A stretch of DNA of 39,183 bases from Verrucomicrobiota bacterium (GTDB lineage Bacteria > Verrucomicrobiota > Verrucomicrobiia > Chthoniobacterales > UBA10450), in contig QHMY01000097.1 in the NCBI GenBank assembly GCA_003218305.1, positions 1-39,183 of the forward strand. Reading direction: 5' to 3'. The notes beneath the pieces were generated by a model. The model worked only from the letters and a program-made list of their open reading frames with translations. It did no database searches and was not told the DNA's origin. This document shows, piece after piece, positions 32,319 to 38,657 of the stretch. The first letter of the stretch is position 1. The number at the start of each line of letters is the position of its first letter. The position numbers were made by a program, and so were the translations under genes.

Positions 32319-32898
32319 TAGTTTCCCTCGCGGTCATGATCGCCATTCGCTTTTTCATCTTTTGCCGCGCCCGGAACGCGCGCACTTTCACGAGCGCCCG
32401 GCTCCAGCCAGTGATTTCCTGGATCTCCGCCACGGAACGTTGCTGCAAGTAAAGTAGGTCCATCACGAGTCGCTCGGCTGGTTTGAGGGCCAGCATAAGG
32501 TGATCGACCAGTTCCCGCGAGGCAAAGCGCTGGTCCGGGGCGAGTTCGTCGGTCGTGGCCGCCAGGTTCTGAACGACGGCCGCCTGTTCTTCGCTCAGAT
32601 CGGCTTCGCGCAACTCCGGCCGCGCTTTCTCCGCCTGGATCTGGTTGATGCAGGTATTGATGGCGACCCGCGAAACCCAATGTTCCAGCGGCACTTTGCC
32701 CGAGAACTGGGAGAGCTTCTGCATGACCTTGATAAAAATCATCTGGCAAAGGTCCTCCTCGGCGCTTCGAGCCGGTCGATGGGCGCGGACCAGTTTTGCC
32801 ACCAGCGGGTAAAGCGCGGCGACCAATTCGCGAGCAGCGTCGTCATCCTGCCGCAAAGCCGCAGACACCAGCTCCCGTAAGACGCGATCATCAGCCAT
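32308..32898 (-). CDS. ECF-family RNA polymerase sigma factor
   Basis: A 196-residue sigma factor starting MADDRVLREL. Region 2 is seen as ARELVAALYPLVAKLVRAHRPARSAEEDLCQMIFIKVMQKL near residues 22-65, where DLCQMIFIKV is the polymerase-binding and -10 recognition segment. Region 4 spans LKPAERLVMDLLYLQQRSVAEIQEITGWSRALVKVRAFRARQKMKK near 140-188, a helix-turn-helix for the -35 element. An upstream TTG would add three residues and is less likely. It overlaps the anti-sigma-like gene by 11 bases. Its own promoter carries the same motif as the divergent Spy-like gene, so it should control itself and its neighbours. Confidence 0.92.
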   Translation of the reverse strand: MADDRVLRELVSAALRQDDDAARELVAALYPLVAKLVRAHRPARSAEEDLCQMIFIKVMQKLSQFSGKVPLEHWVSRVAINTCINQIQAEKARPELREADLSEEQAAVVQNLAATTDELAPDQRFASRELVDHLMLALKPAERLVMDLLYLQQRSVAEIQEITGWSRALVKVRAFRARQKMKKRMAIMTARETNES

Positions 32899-32926
32899 GT
32901 AAAGCAAAGCAAGTCCACACTGCTGA

Positions 32927-32957
32927 AGTAGACAGCGGAGTGCGGGTCAAGGTTACA
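32927..32957 (-). promoter_or_regulatory. Putative ECF-type promoter of the sigma operon
   Basis: On the minus strand: TGTAACC (32957-32951), 17 bases, then GTCTACT (32933-32927). Transcription would begin about 20-25 bases before the sigma-factor ATG at 32898. The same two boxes with the same 17-base spacing face the opposite way at 33005-33035. Confidence 0.7.
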
Positions 32958-33004
32958 GAATAAATACGGCGTCTTGAGGCCCCGCGAAAATTCCCAACAA
33001 AACT

Positions 33005-33035
33005 TGTAACCGTCCGGCACGGGAGCCTGTCATCC
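33005..33035 (+). promoter_or_regulatory. Putative ECF-type promoter of the secreted Spy-like gene
   Basis: TGTAACC (33005-33011), 17 bases, GTCATCC (33029-33035). The -35 with AAC and the -10 with GTC are the usual shape of ECF promoters. The expected start of transcription leaves a leader of about 45 bases before ATG 33089. Confidence 0.7.
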
Positions 33036-33088
33036 ATTCATGAAAGAGGCGCTCTGATTGCGCTGAAAAACAAGAAACAAACAAAACA

Positions 33089-33475
33089 ATGACACAAAGA
33101 CTTATTACTCTCATGGCTGCCTGCGGATTGGCGCTGGGCGGTCTCACTTATCTTCAGGCTGGCGAACACGAGCACGGCGCCGGCCCGAATCATCACCAGA
33201 TGATGGGGAATCCGCTCGAGCATTTGAGCGAGAAGCTTGACCTCACTCCTGAGCAAAAGACGAAGGTGCAGCCCATCATCGATCAGGCAAAGCCGCAGAT
33301 CGCCGCCATCCACCAGGAAGCGATGGAGAAGATGCGGGTGATCATGGAAAACGCCGGGACCCAGATCCGCCCGCTCCTCACACCGCAGCAACAGGAAAAA
33401 TTCGACGCGATGAAAAAGGCGCACGAAGACATGCACAAGGCGATGCAGGAAATGCACGACGCCGAGAAAAAGTAA
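33089..33475 (+). CDS. Secreted Spy/CpxP-like (LTxxQ) protein
   Basis: A 128-residue exported protein: signal peptide about residues 1-24 (ends YLQAG), then a Met/His-rich stretch (GEHEHGAGPNHHQMMGN) suited to metal binding. A helical body follows with two LTxxQ motifs: LDLTPEQKTKVQPIIDQAKPQI near 50-71 and LLTPQQQEKFDAMKKAHEDM near 98-117. Spy-type proteins are small periplasmic chaperones or metal-stress proteins that form helical cradles. It is divergent from the ECF sigma operon, whose last gene encodes a membrane-anchored relative. The two share a TGTAACC-N17-GTC promoter pair. A strong terminator follows. Confidence 0.88.
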   Translation: MTQRLITLMAACGLALGGLTYLQAGEHEHGAGPNHHQMMGNPLEHLSEKLDLTPEQKTKVQPIIDQAKPQIAAIHQEAMEKMRVIMENAGTQIRPLLTPQQQEKFDAMKKAHEDMHKAMQEMHDAEKK

Positions 33476-33502
33476 CGGCAGTTTACTCCAGGAGAAACAA
33501 CG

Positions 33503-33537
33503 CGGCGGCGATCGGAAGGTCGCCGCCGTTTCTTTTT
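33503..33537 (+). terminator. Rho-independent terminator
   Basis: Nine-base stem CGGCGGCGA (33503-33511) and TCGCCGCCG (33520-33528) with an eight-base loop, then TTTCTTTTT. It ends the Spy-like transcript 27 bases after its stop, and abuts a REPIN-like element. Confidence 0.88.
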
Positions 33538-33600
33538 GTAGGGGCGCTTGTGCCAAGCGCCCAAACCGTGGCTCAGGCGCTTGGCACAAGCGCCTCTACA
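33537..33600. repeat. REPIN-like pair of inverted hairpins (GGCGCTTG family)
   Basis: Left unit TGTAG plus GGGGCGCTTG-TGC-CAAGCGCCC (33537-33562) and right unit AGGCGCTTG-GCA-CAAGCGCCT plus CTACA (33575-33600) are reverse complements over 25 bases with one mismatch, separated by a short spacer. Each forms a stem with a three-base loop. The right unit overlaps the 3' end of the APC permease gene and provides its TAG stop. Confidence 0.85.
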
Positions 33601-34987
33601 CTTTCACGCGCGGCGCCGCCCAGAAGCGATAGACTAGGACGCCGAGTCCCAGAATCGCGACGCCGATTCCGGCGTTTTGCGGAAATCGCAGCAGGGTTGT
33701 GACCGCCACGCTCCAGCAGGCCAGCACGAACAAACCGGTCGTAATCGGATGCCACGGCACTCGAACCACATCATCTTGCCCTTGTTCCGTTCCGTCGCGT
33801 CGGGCTCGGGCGCGGAAGACCAGGAGCGATGCACCGGTCAGACCAAAGAAGAGGACGTCAATGGTCACGACGTAGTTGAGGATCTGTTCGTAGCGTCCGC
33901 TCATGGCCACGGCGATGGCCCAGACGCCTTGCAGGATAATCGCGACCACCGGCACTCGCGATCGAGGATTGAGCTGGCCAACCGCTTTGAAGAAGACGCC
34001 ATCCTGCGCCATCGCGTAATAGACTCGCGGAGCGGTGAGGATGCTTTGGCTGAGAAACCCGACCGTCGAGATCGCGATCCCCCAGGCGATGATCTTTGCA
34101 CCGGGCGGGCCGAAGGCTTGCCGCATTACTTCGGACGCCGGAGTTGTGGTTTCGGCGAGCCCGCTAATGCCCAGCACACGCAAGCAGACATAGGTCACCA
34201 GCGAGTAAAGAAGGATAACGCCGGCGACGCCGATGAAGAGACCGCGTGGAAGATCCCGTTTGGGATTTCGCATCTCGCCGCTCACGAACGTGGCGGTCTG
34301 CCATCCGCCATAGGCGAAAAGGACCGGCACCATGGCCGCCGCGAGTCCCGCCAGGGCGCCACCTTCTCCACTTGCGGGCGGTGCGACGGCCAACATTGAG
34401 CCCGGGCCCGCCGCCTTGGCCACGAACCAACCGGCTCCGATCAGAAGCGCGATCGCGGCCAGCTTCATCAGCATCAAAGTGCTCTGGACGTTGCTGCCGG
34501 ACCGGATCCCAAAGCAATTGACCAGCGTGAGGATGCCGAGCGTCCCCGCCGCGATGGCCTGCTCCGGGATGCCCAGGCCCGAGAGCTCGCGAAAGTAACG
34601 ACCGAAGATGATGGCCGCGCCGGCCATGCCGCCCGTCTGGACGACCAGGAGCAAGGTCCACCCATACAGGAAGGCAACGATGGGGTGATAGGCGTCACGC
34701 AGGTAAGCATATTGTCCGCCCACTTTCGGTTTAAGCGCAGCCAGCTCGGCGTAAACAAAAGCGCCGATTAATGCAATCACGCCGCCGATCAGCCACGCCC
34801 CCAGGACCAGCGTGGGGGTGTGCACCGACCGCGCGACCACCGACGGATTGACGAAAATTCCCGCGCCGATGATCCCGCCCATGACAATCATGGTCGCGTC
34901 GAACGGGCCAAGCCGTCGCGCGAGCGACGGCTCTTTGGTAGTTGAGTTCAATTTCCCGAGTCCACCCAATCGACGCGAGATTTGCAA
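33596..34987 (-). CDS. APC-family amino acid permease
   Basis: A 463-residue integral membrane protein with about twelve helices. Helix 1 carries the unwound substrate-binding motif MGGIIGAGIFVNPS (about residues 36-49). Later family marks are VYAELAALKPKVGGQYAYLRDAYHP near 80-103, FAYGGWQTATFVSGEMRNPKRDLPRG near 228-253 and SQSILTAPRVYYAMAQDGVFF near 320-340. The conserved GEMRNPKRDLPR loop points to the amino-acid/polyamine/organocation superfamily, probably the LAT-like branch; substrate unknown. The gene stands alone on the minus strand, convergent with the secreted Spy-like gene. Its last codons read GTG-TAG, inside the TGTAG end of the REPIN-like element. Confidence 0.92.
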   Translation of the reverse strand: MQISRRLGGLGKLNSTTKEPSLARRLGPFDATMIVMGGIIGAGIFVNPSVVARSVHTPTLVLGAWLIGGVIALIGAFVYAELAALKPKVGGQYAYLRDAYHPIVAFLYGWTLLLVVQTGGMAGAAIIFGRYFRELSGLGIPEQAIAAGTLGILTLVNCFGIRSGSNVQSTLMLMKLAAIALLIGAGWFVAKAAGPGSMLAVAPPASGEGGALAGLAAAMVPVLFAYGGWQTATFVSGEMRNPKRDLPRGLFIGVAGVILLYSLVTYVCLRVLGISGLAETTTPASEVMRQAFGPPGAKIIAWGIAISTVGFLSQSILTAPRVYYAMAQDGVFFKAVGQLNPRSRVPVVAIILQGVWAIAVAMSGRYEQILNYVVTIDVLFFGLTGASLLVFRARARRDGTEQGQDDVVRVPWHPITTGLFVLACWSVAVTTLLRFPQNAGIGVAILGLGVLVYRFWAAPRVKV

Positions 34988-35054
34988 GCCAAGCCCCCAG
35001 GGAGCGGCGGTTTACTCGCGAACCCTTTCGGAGTTTGTAACCGCTGTTTCATCG

Positions 35055-35278
35055 TTTAGCGCCAACGGCGCTCCATTAGTGCAAGCCTGGGGCAACGCCC
35101 CAAGGTGTTGGGTTCCATAATTGTCGAGCGCTGAAAGCGCGGTTCAACCCGCCGGTAACTGTGTAATTCCGCGCGCATCGTTCGTACGAACCGCGCTTTC
35201 AGCGCCAGGTATTTGAGGTGGACGAGTTCCCCGGGGCGTTGCCCAGGCTGCCGATGACGCAGCGCCGTTGGCGCTAAA
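35055..35278. repeat. 224-bp mirror-symmetric hairpin element, copy 1
   Basis: Perfect 18-bp terminal inverted repeats, TTTAGCGCCAACGGCGCT (35055-35072) and its complement (35261-35278). Three hairpins lie on the left: 35058-35072 (loop AAC), 35088-35102 (TGGGGC-AAC-GCCCCA) and 35128-35140 (GCGCT-GAA-AGCGC). They are mirrored on the right at 35193-35205, 35234-35244 and 35261-35275. All loops are three bases. About 80% identical by eye to copy 2 at 36112-36332. No coding sequence is inside. Confidence 0.85.
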
Positions 35279-35303
35279 CTTCGCACGCCCAGCGGCGCAC
35301 CAA

Positions 35304-35339
35304 CTAGGGAATATTACTGATTTCGACGAGCCCTATTCG
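35304..35339 (-). pseudogene. Relic of a RAIGPSL-domain gene 3' end
   Basis: The minus-strand frame ends IGLVEISNIP and a TAG, nearly identical to the last residues of the sugar-dehydrogenase fusion (IGLVEIYNIP, stop at 36476) in residues and bases. Nothing upstream in this frame resembles the domain. Only the tail of a former gene seems to remain, 26 bp from the mirror element. Confidence 0.6.
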
Positions 35340-35552
35340 CGGACGAATTTTTTGCAAAAAATTTTCGATATTCATAAAACCTTCCGGTACTGAACTCTCC
35401 GGCCAATGGCAAACGCCGCGCGTTTTTCCCAGGGGTCCAATCTCACTTTGCGTTTCGAATAGCTTTTCACAGAGGGAGACGCGCGCCCGTCTCGAGTGAG
35501 GGGGAAAAATGTGACCGTCTGGCCTGCTGTAACCAAACGGAAGGAAAGCATT

Positions 35553-35879
35553 ATGAAGAAAACAATACTCAGCATCGCGCTGGCTGTTGTCGCTCCGTTT
35601 GCTTGGGGGCAAACCTCGAGCACCACGACAACGACCACGACAACGAGCGATGGCACCATTACGGAATACACGCCAGGTAGCGTGATTACTCTGAAAGAAA
35701 CGAGTGGCCCGCGCCGCTATCGTTTCGGCAAGACTGTCACCTATGTGACCAAGAGCGGTAAGACCCTCGACGAAGAGACGGTCAAGACCCGGATCAAAGT
35801 TGGCATACCGGTACACGTCCATTACACGGGTGAAGGGGACAACATGATGGTCGATCGTGTGATCCTCGACGAGGATTGA
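35553..35879 (+). CDS. Small exported protein, Thr-rich N-terminus, function unknown
   Basis: A 108-residue protein with a signal peptide (MKKTILSIALAVVAPFAWGQ, cleavage after about residue 19). A run of threonines and serines follows (SSTTTTTTTTSDG), then a compact beta-rich domain of about 75 residues (TITEYTPGSVITLKETSGPRRYRFGKTVTYVTKSGKTLD). No family is assigned. The ATG at 35553 has AAGGAAAG about six bases upstream and starts the signal peptide exactly; the frame extends 19 codons further without sense. Probably periplasmic or surface-exposed. It is a single gene between two copies of the mirror element. Confidence 0.75.
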   Translation: MKKTILSIALAVVAPFAWGQTSSTTTTTTTTSDGTITEYTPGSVITLKETSGPRRYRFGKTVTYVTKSGKTLDEETVKTRIKVGIPVHVHYTGEGDNMMVDRVILDED

Positions 35880-35959
35880 TCGGCGGCTGTTTGTCCTTGC
35901 TCAGCAACGCGTCGCCCTTCCGGGTGCCTGGAGGCAAGCGAAGGGCGGCGCTTATGAGT

Positions 35960-35980
35960 GGACGCCGCAGCGCGGCGTCC
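35960..35980. repeat. GGACGCCGC hairpin, three-base loop
   Basis: GGACGCCGC-AGC-GCGGCGTCC, nine-base perfect stem, followed by CTAC, which mirrors the GTAG cap of the other REP-like units. Confidence 0.65.
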
Positions 35981-35986
35981 CTACCT

Positions 35987-36070
35987 CTCGTTCCCCGTTC
36001 CCAAACTCTGGTTTGCGGGTCAACAGGGTTGCTGGAACAAGGACATTCCCAAACAGAGTTCGGGAACGAG
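35987..36070. repeat. Paired inverted repeat with CTCGTTCCC arms
   Basis: Outer arms CTCGTTCCC (35987-35995) and GGGAACGAG (36062-36070) are perfect complements. Inside, CCCAAACTCTGGTTTG and CCCAAACAGAGTTCGGG give weaker hairpins. The arms match the outer arms of the hairpin array at 10479-10610 in sequence type (CCTCGTTCCCAA). Confidence 0.6.
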
Positions 36071-36111
36071 GAGAATCTCGGCGATAGGCTCGAGCACAAG
36101 AACGAGCGTTG

Positions 36112-36332
36112 TTTAGCGCCAACGGCGCTCCATCAGTACTAGCCTGGGGCAGCGCCCCAGGTTATGGGATAAATAATAGTCGAGCGCTGAAAGCGCGGTT
36201 CAACACGCCGGTAAAAGTGTAATCCGCGCATATCCGTTCGGATGAATCGCGCTTTCAGCGCTAAGTATGTGAGGTGGACGAGTTCATGGGGCATTGCCCC
36301 AGGCTGTCAATGATGTAGCGCCGTTGGCGCTA
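36112..36332. repeat. 221-bp mirror-symmetric hairpin element, copy 2
   Basis: Terminal repeats TTTAGCGCCAACGGCGCT (36112-36129) and AGCGCCGTTGGCGCTA (36317-36332), with the same three hairpins per arm as copy 1. In this copy the right inner hairpin is intact (TGGGGC-ATT-GCCCCA near 36287-36301), which explains the eroded one in copy 1. The centre is the least conserved part. Confidence 0.85.
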
Positions 36333-36352
36333 GTCACACCTGAGTCCGGGGT

Positions 36353-36378
36353 TGTAGAGGCGCTTGTGCCAAGCGCCT
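36353..36378. repeat. REP-like hairpin, GGCGCTTG family
   Basis: TGTAG followed by AGGCGCTTG-TGC-CAAGCGCCT: same family as the REPIN pair at 33537-33600 and the single unit at 15584. Confidence 0.75.
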
Positions 36379-36417
36379 ATTTTGGGAACGAGGAAAGCGA
36401 ACGAGGCAGTTTTGCTC

Positions 36418-36447
36418 GATCACGATCACGAGAAGGAGCAGTTAGAG
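36418..36447. repeat. Degenerate hexamer tract (GAKCAN family)
   Basis: GATCAC, GATCAC, GAGAAG, GAGCAG, TTAGAG, 30 bp from the stop of the sugar-dehydrogenase fusion gene. A three-unit relative (GAGCAC, AAGAAC, GAGCGT) lies at 36092-36109. Confidence 0.65.
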
Positions 36448-36475
36448 TCGGTCGTAGAATCTTGGCAGCTTGGAA

Positions 36476-38368
36476 CTAGGGAATATTATAGATTTCGACT
36501 AGGCCGATTCCGGTCCCGCCATTTGTTCCGCCCACGATGGCTGTGTAGGCGCCGGGGAAGAGGCTAACGGAGAGGGCTGATTCCAGAGGATTGGTTGGCG
36601 CGAGTCCGCTGGCGAAAATCTGGCCGGCTTGGGCGGGGTCATCCTGCCAGTTGTTGTTCGCGCCAATGAGCGCGGCGTTGCTGTCCCGCACCTCAAGCGT
36701 CGGATCAGCGAGGGCATTGCCGATGCCGGACTGAGCGAGCGAAGGCCCGATCGCGCGCACGATTACTTTGGCGGCGCCGTTATTGCCGCCGAGAATGAAA
36801 CCTCCGATCAACCTGTTGTTATCAGTCTGGACGAAGCTGCGCGTGCTGATATTGGCCAGCTTCGAACCGGCCCCCGAATCGAGATCGTAAATTTCCACCA
36901 AACCAATGCCGGTCGCCGCGTTGTTTCCCCGGACCACGGAGGTGTAAGCGCCGGGAGGCAGGGTCGCGACGATGGCGGACTCGAGATTGTTTTGCGGCGC
37001 GAGCCCGGTGCTCATGATTTCGGTTTCCTGCGTATCCCGCCAGTTGTCGTTTGAGGTGATGATCGATCCGGTGGAGCCGTGGAGCTCGAGCACGGGATCG
37101 GCGAGCGGATTCGGGACGTTGAATTGTTGGAGCGAAGGACCGAGCGCCCGGATGATGATTCGCTTTTGGGCGCTTCCACCAATGATGAAGCCGCCAATCA
37201 TGGCGCTCTCGCCGCCAGCCACTTGCGAGCGCGAAGAAATGTTCAGCGCCTGCGATGCCGTTGCGGTGACCTTCAACACCTGGCCGCCATTTCCTCTGAT
37301 GAGGTAGTAGAGGCTGCCATCCGGTCCGATTTGCAGGTCGACCGGGGTGGAAAGGCCGGTGGCGAAAGCACTCGCCGTGTTATTCGAAGGGTCCATCACC
37401 CGGATCCAGCCGCTGCACAGGTCGGCGAAGAAATATTTGCCCGTATAACTGGCCGGGAATTGGTTGACCGCAGGACTGTAAAACGCGCCGCCGACGATGG
37501 CGCATCCGGTGGTGTTGCCTGTGCCGTGGCCGTATTGAAACAACGGATCGCGCAGGTTTGCGTTGGGAGGCGAACAGGCGCCCTCGCAAATGCTCCATCC
37601 GTAGTTTGACCCCGCGATGCCGTCGTTGATTTCCTCGAAGGTACTCTCTCCGACGTCATTGATAAACATGCGTCCGGTGCCGGGTTGGAAGGCGAACGTG
37701 TAGGGATTCCTCAATCCGAGCGCCCAGATCGCCCGGTTCGCGCCGGTGGCTGTGCCGAAGAAAGGGTTATCCGCGGGGATGGAACCATCGGCATTGATCC
37801 GAAGCAGCTTTCCGAGCCGGTTACTCAATGTTTGGGCATTGGCAGCGTTCGCGTTTTCGCCCACGCCAACATAGAGCCTGCCGTCCGGGCCAAAGTGGAT
37901 CGCGCCACCGTTGTGATTGGTGGCGCCGCTCAGGTTATCGAGATCGAGAATGACGGTTGGGCCGCCAGCGGCCACGTCGCCATTGGCGGTAAAGCGGCTG
38001 ATGCGATTGTGGGCAGGGCCTCCGGGGACCGTGTGATAGACGTAAACAAACTGGTTGCTGGCAAAGTTCGGATCGAAGGTCACTCCCAGAAGGCCCCGTT
38101 CGCCGGACGAATCGACTGTGAGCGAAACGAACGGATCCGGCAGGAGGCTGCCGTTCTTAATGATGCGGAGCTGTCCTCCCTGGAGGCAAATGAAGAGGCG
38201 GCCGTCCGGGGCAAAGGCCATCGCGGTGGGCGCGCCGGACAATGTGCCCCCAAACTGCGTTTCGGTGAAACCGGCGGGAAGAACTGCCGCCGAGACCGAA
38301 AATCCGCTGAGGAAAAGAGCAAGGGCCGTGGAGCCGATGAGTCGCTGAAAGTGTCGCGAAAATTTCAT
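36476..38368 (-). CDS. PQQ-type glucose/sorbosone dehydrogenase fused to tandem RAIGPSL domains
   Basis: A 630-residue exported protein. A signal peptide spans residues 1-27 (ends VSA). Residues about 30-390 form a six-bladed propeller of the soluble aldose dehydrogenase family: RGLLGVTFDPNF near 91-102, NHNGGAIHFGPDGRLYVGVGEN with the expected catalytic His152, ALGLRNPYTFAFQPGTGRMFINDVGE, and EEINDGIAGSNYGWSICEG. Such enzymes oxidise aldose sugars in the periplasm with pyrroloquinoline quinone and calcium. From about 395 two copies of the 120-residue surface domain follow (ALGPSL, AIGPSL, LPPGAYTSVV, SLFPGAYTAI), the same as in the delta-60 protein at 12154. The ATG at 38368 begins the signal peptide; the frame extends 34 codons further. 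No PQQ synthesis genes are in the window. The fusion suggests a surface-displayed enzyme. Confidence 0.88.
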   Translation of the reverse strand: MKFSRHFQRLIGSTALALFLSGFSVSAAVLPAGFTETQFGGTLSGAPTAMAFAPDGRLFICLQGGQLRIIKNGSLLPDPFVSLTVDSSGERGLLGVTFDPNFASNQFVYVYHTVPGGPAHNRISRFTANGDVAAGGPTVILDLDNLSGATNHNGGAIHFGPDGRLYVGVGENANAANAQTLSNRLGKLLRINADGSIPADNPFFGTATGANRAIWALGLRNPYTFAFQPGTGRMFINDVGESTFEEINDGIAGSNYGWSICEGACSPPNANLRDPLFQYGHGTGNTTGCAIVGGAFYSPAVNQFPASYTGKYFFADLCSGWIRVMDPSNNTASAFATGLSTPVDLQIGPDGSLYYLIRGNGGQVLKVTATASQALNISSRSQVAGGESAMIGGFIIGGSAQKRIIIRALGPSLQQFNVPNPLADPVLELHGSTGSIITSNDNWRDTQETEIMSTGLAPQNNLESAIVATLPPGAYTSVVRGNNAATGIGLVEIYDLDSGAGSKLANISTRSFVQTDNNRLIGGFILGGNNGAAKVIVRAIGPSLAQSGIGNALADPTLEVRDSNAALIGANNNWQDDPAQAGQIFASGLAPTNPLESALSVSLFPGAYTAIVGGTNGGTGIGLVEIYNIP

Positions 38369-38515
38369 CGATTGTTTGTGAGGAGATCTTCCCACATCGT
38401 CCAAGTCCCTTTTTGCCCTGAACAGAAGCGCATTGTCTGCGCCGATATTAATCGCTTTTGGATGGTGCAACGGCCGTTTTCATCGGGTCTCTGCCAATGC
38501 GGCATCACGGGAAAG

Positions 38516-38631
38516 CTGTAGGGCGGGGTCGGTGACCCGCCGAAGCGTTGCATCAGTTAACCGCAGATCCCAGCGGAGTCAGCCAGCCTTCGCCAAAGGC
38601 TACGGCGAGCCAGGGCGACCCCGCCCTACAG
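38516..38631. repeat. REPIN-like element with 16-bp perfect arms (GTAGGGCGGGGTC family)
   Basis: CTGTAGGGCGGGGTCG (38516-38531) and its exact complement (38616-38631) bound a central part with more inverted pieces; the left side also folds as GGCGGGGTC-GGT-GACCCGCC, three-base loop with one bulge. It lies upstream of the sugar-dehydrogenase gene and downstream of the last gene. Confidence 0.8.
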
Positions 38632-38657
38632 AAGAGGAAGAGATTCGAGCTTCGCCT

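Noticed and set aside
33537-33600. Second half of the Spy-gene terminator
   Set aside because: The terminator at 33503-33537 is complete with its own T-run; the adjoining hairpins match the dispersed GGCGCTTG family and are better described as a repeat.
35139-35155. tRNA-like GGTTCAACCC (T-arm resemblance)
   Set aside because: It lies within the mirror element; no acceptor, anticodon or D-arm can be formed around it.
35304-35822. 172-codon minus-strand frame overlapping the small exported protein
   Set aside because: Only its last twelve codons resemble anything (a RAIGPSL tail); the remainder is antisense to a gene with a signal peptide and good ribosome binding site.
35055-36332. CRISPR array
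   Set aside because: The repeats are two large palindromic elements without regularly spaced short direct repeats or cas genes.
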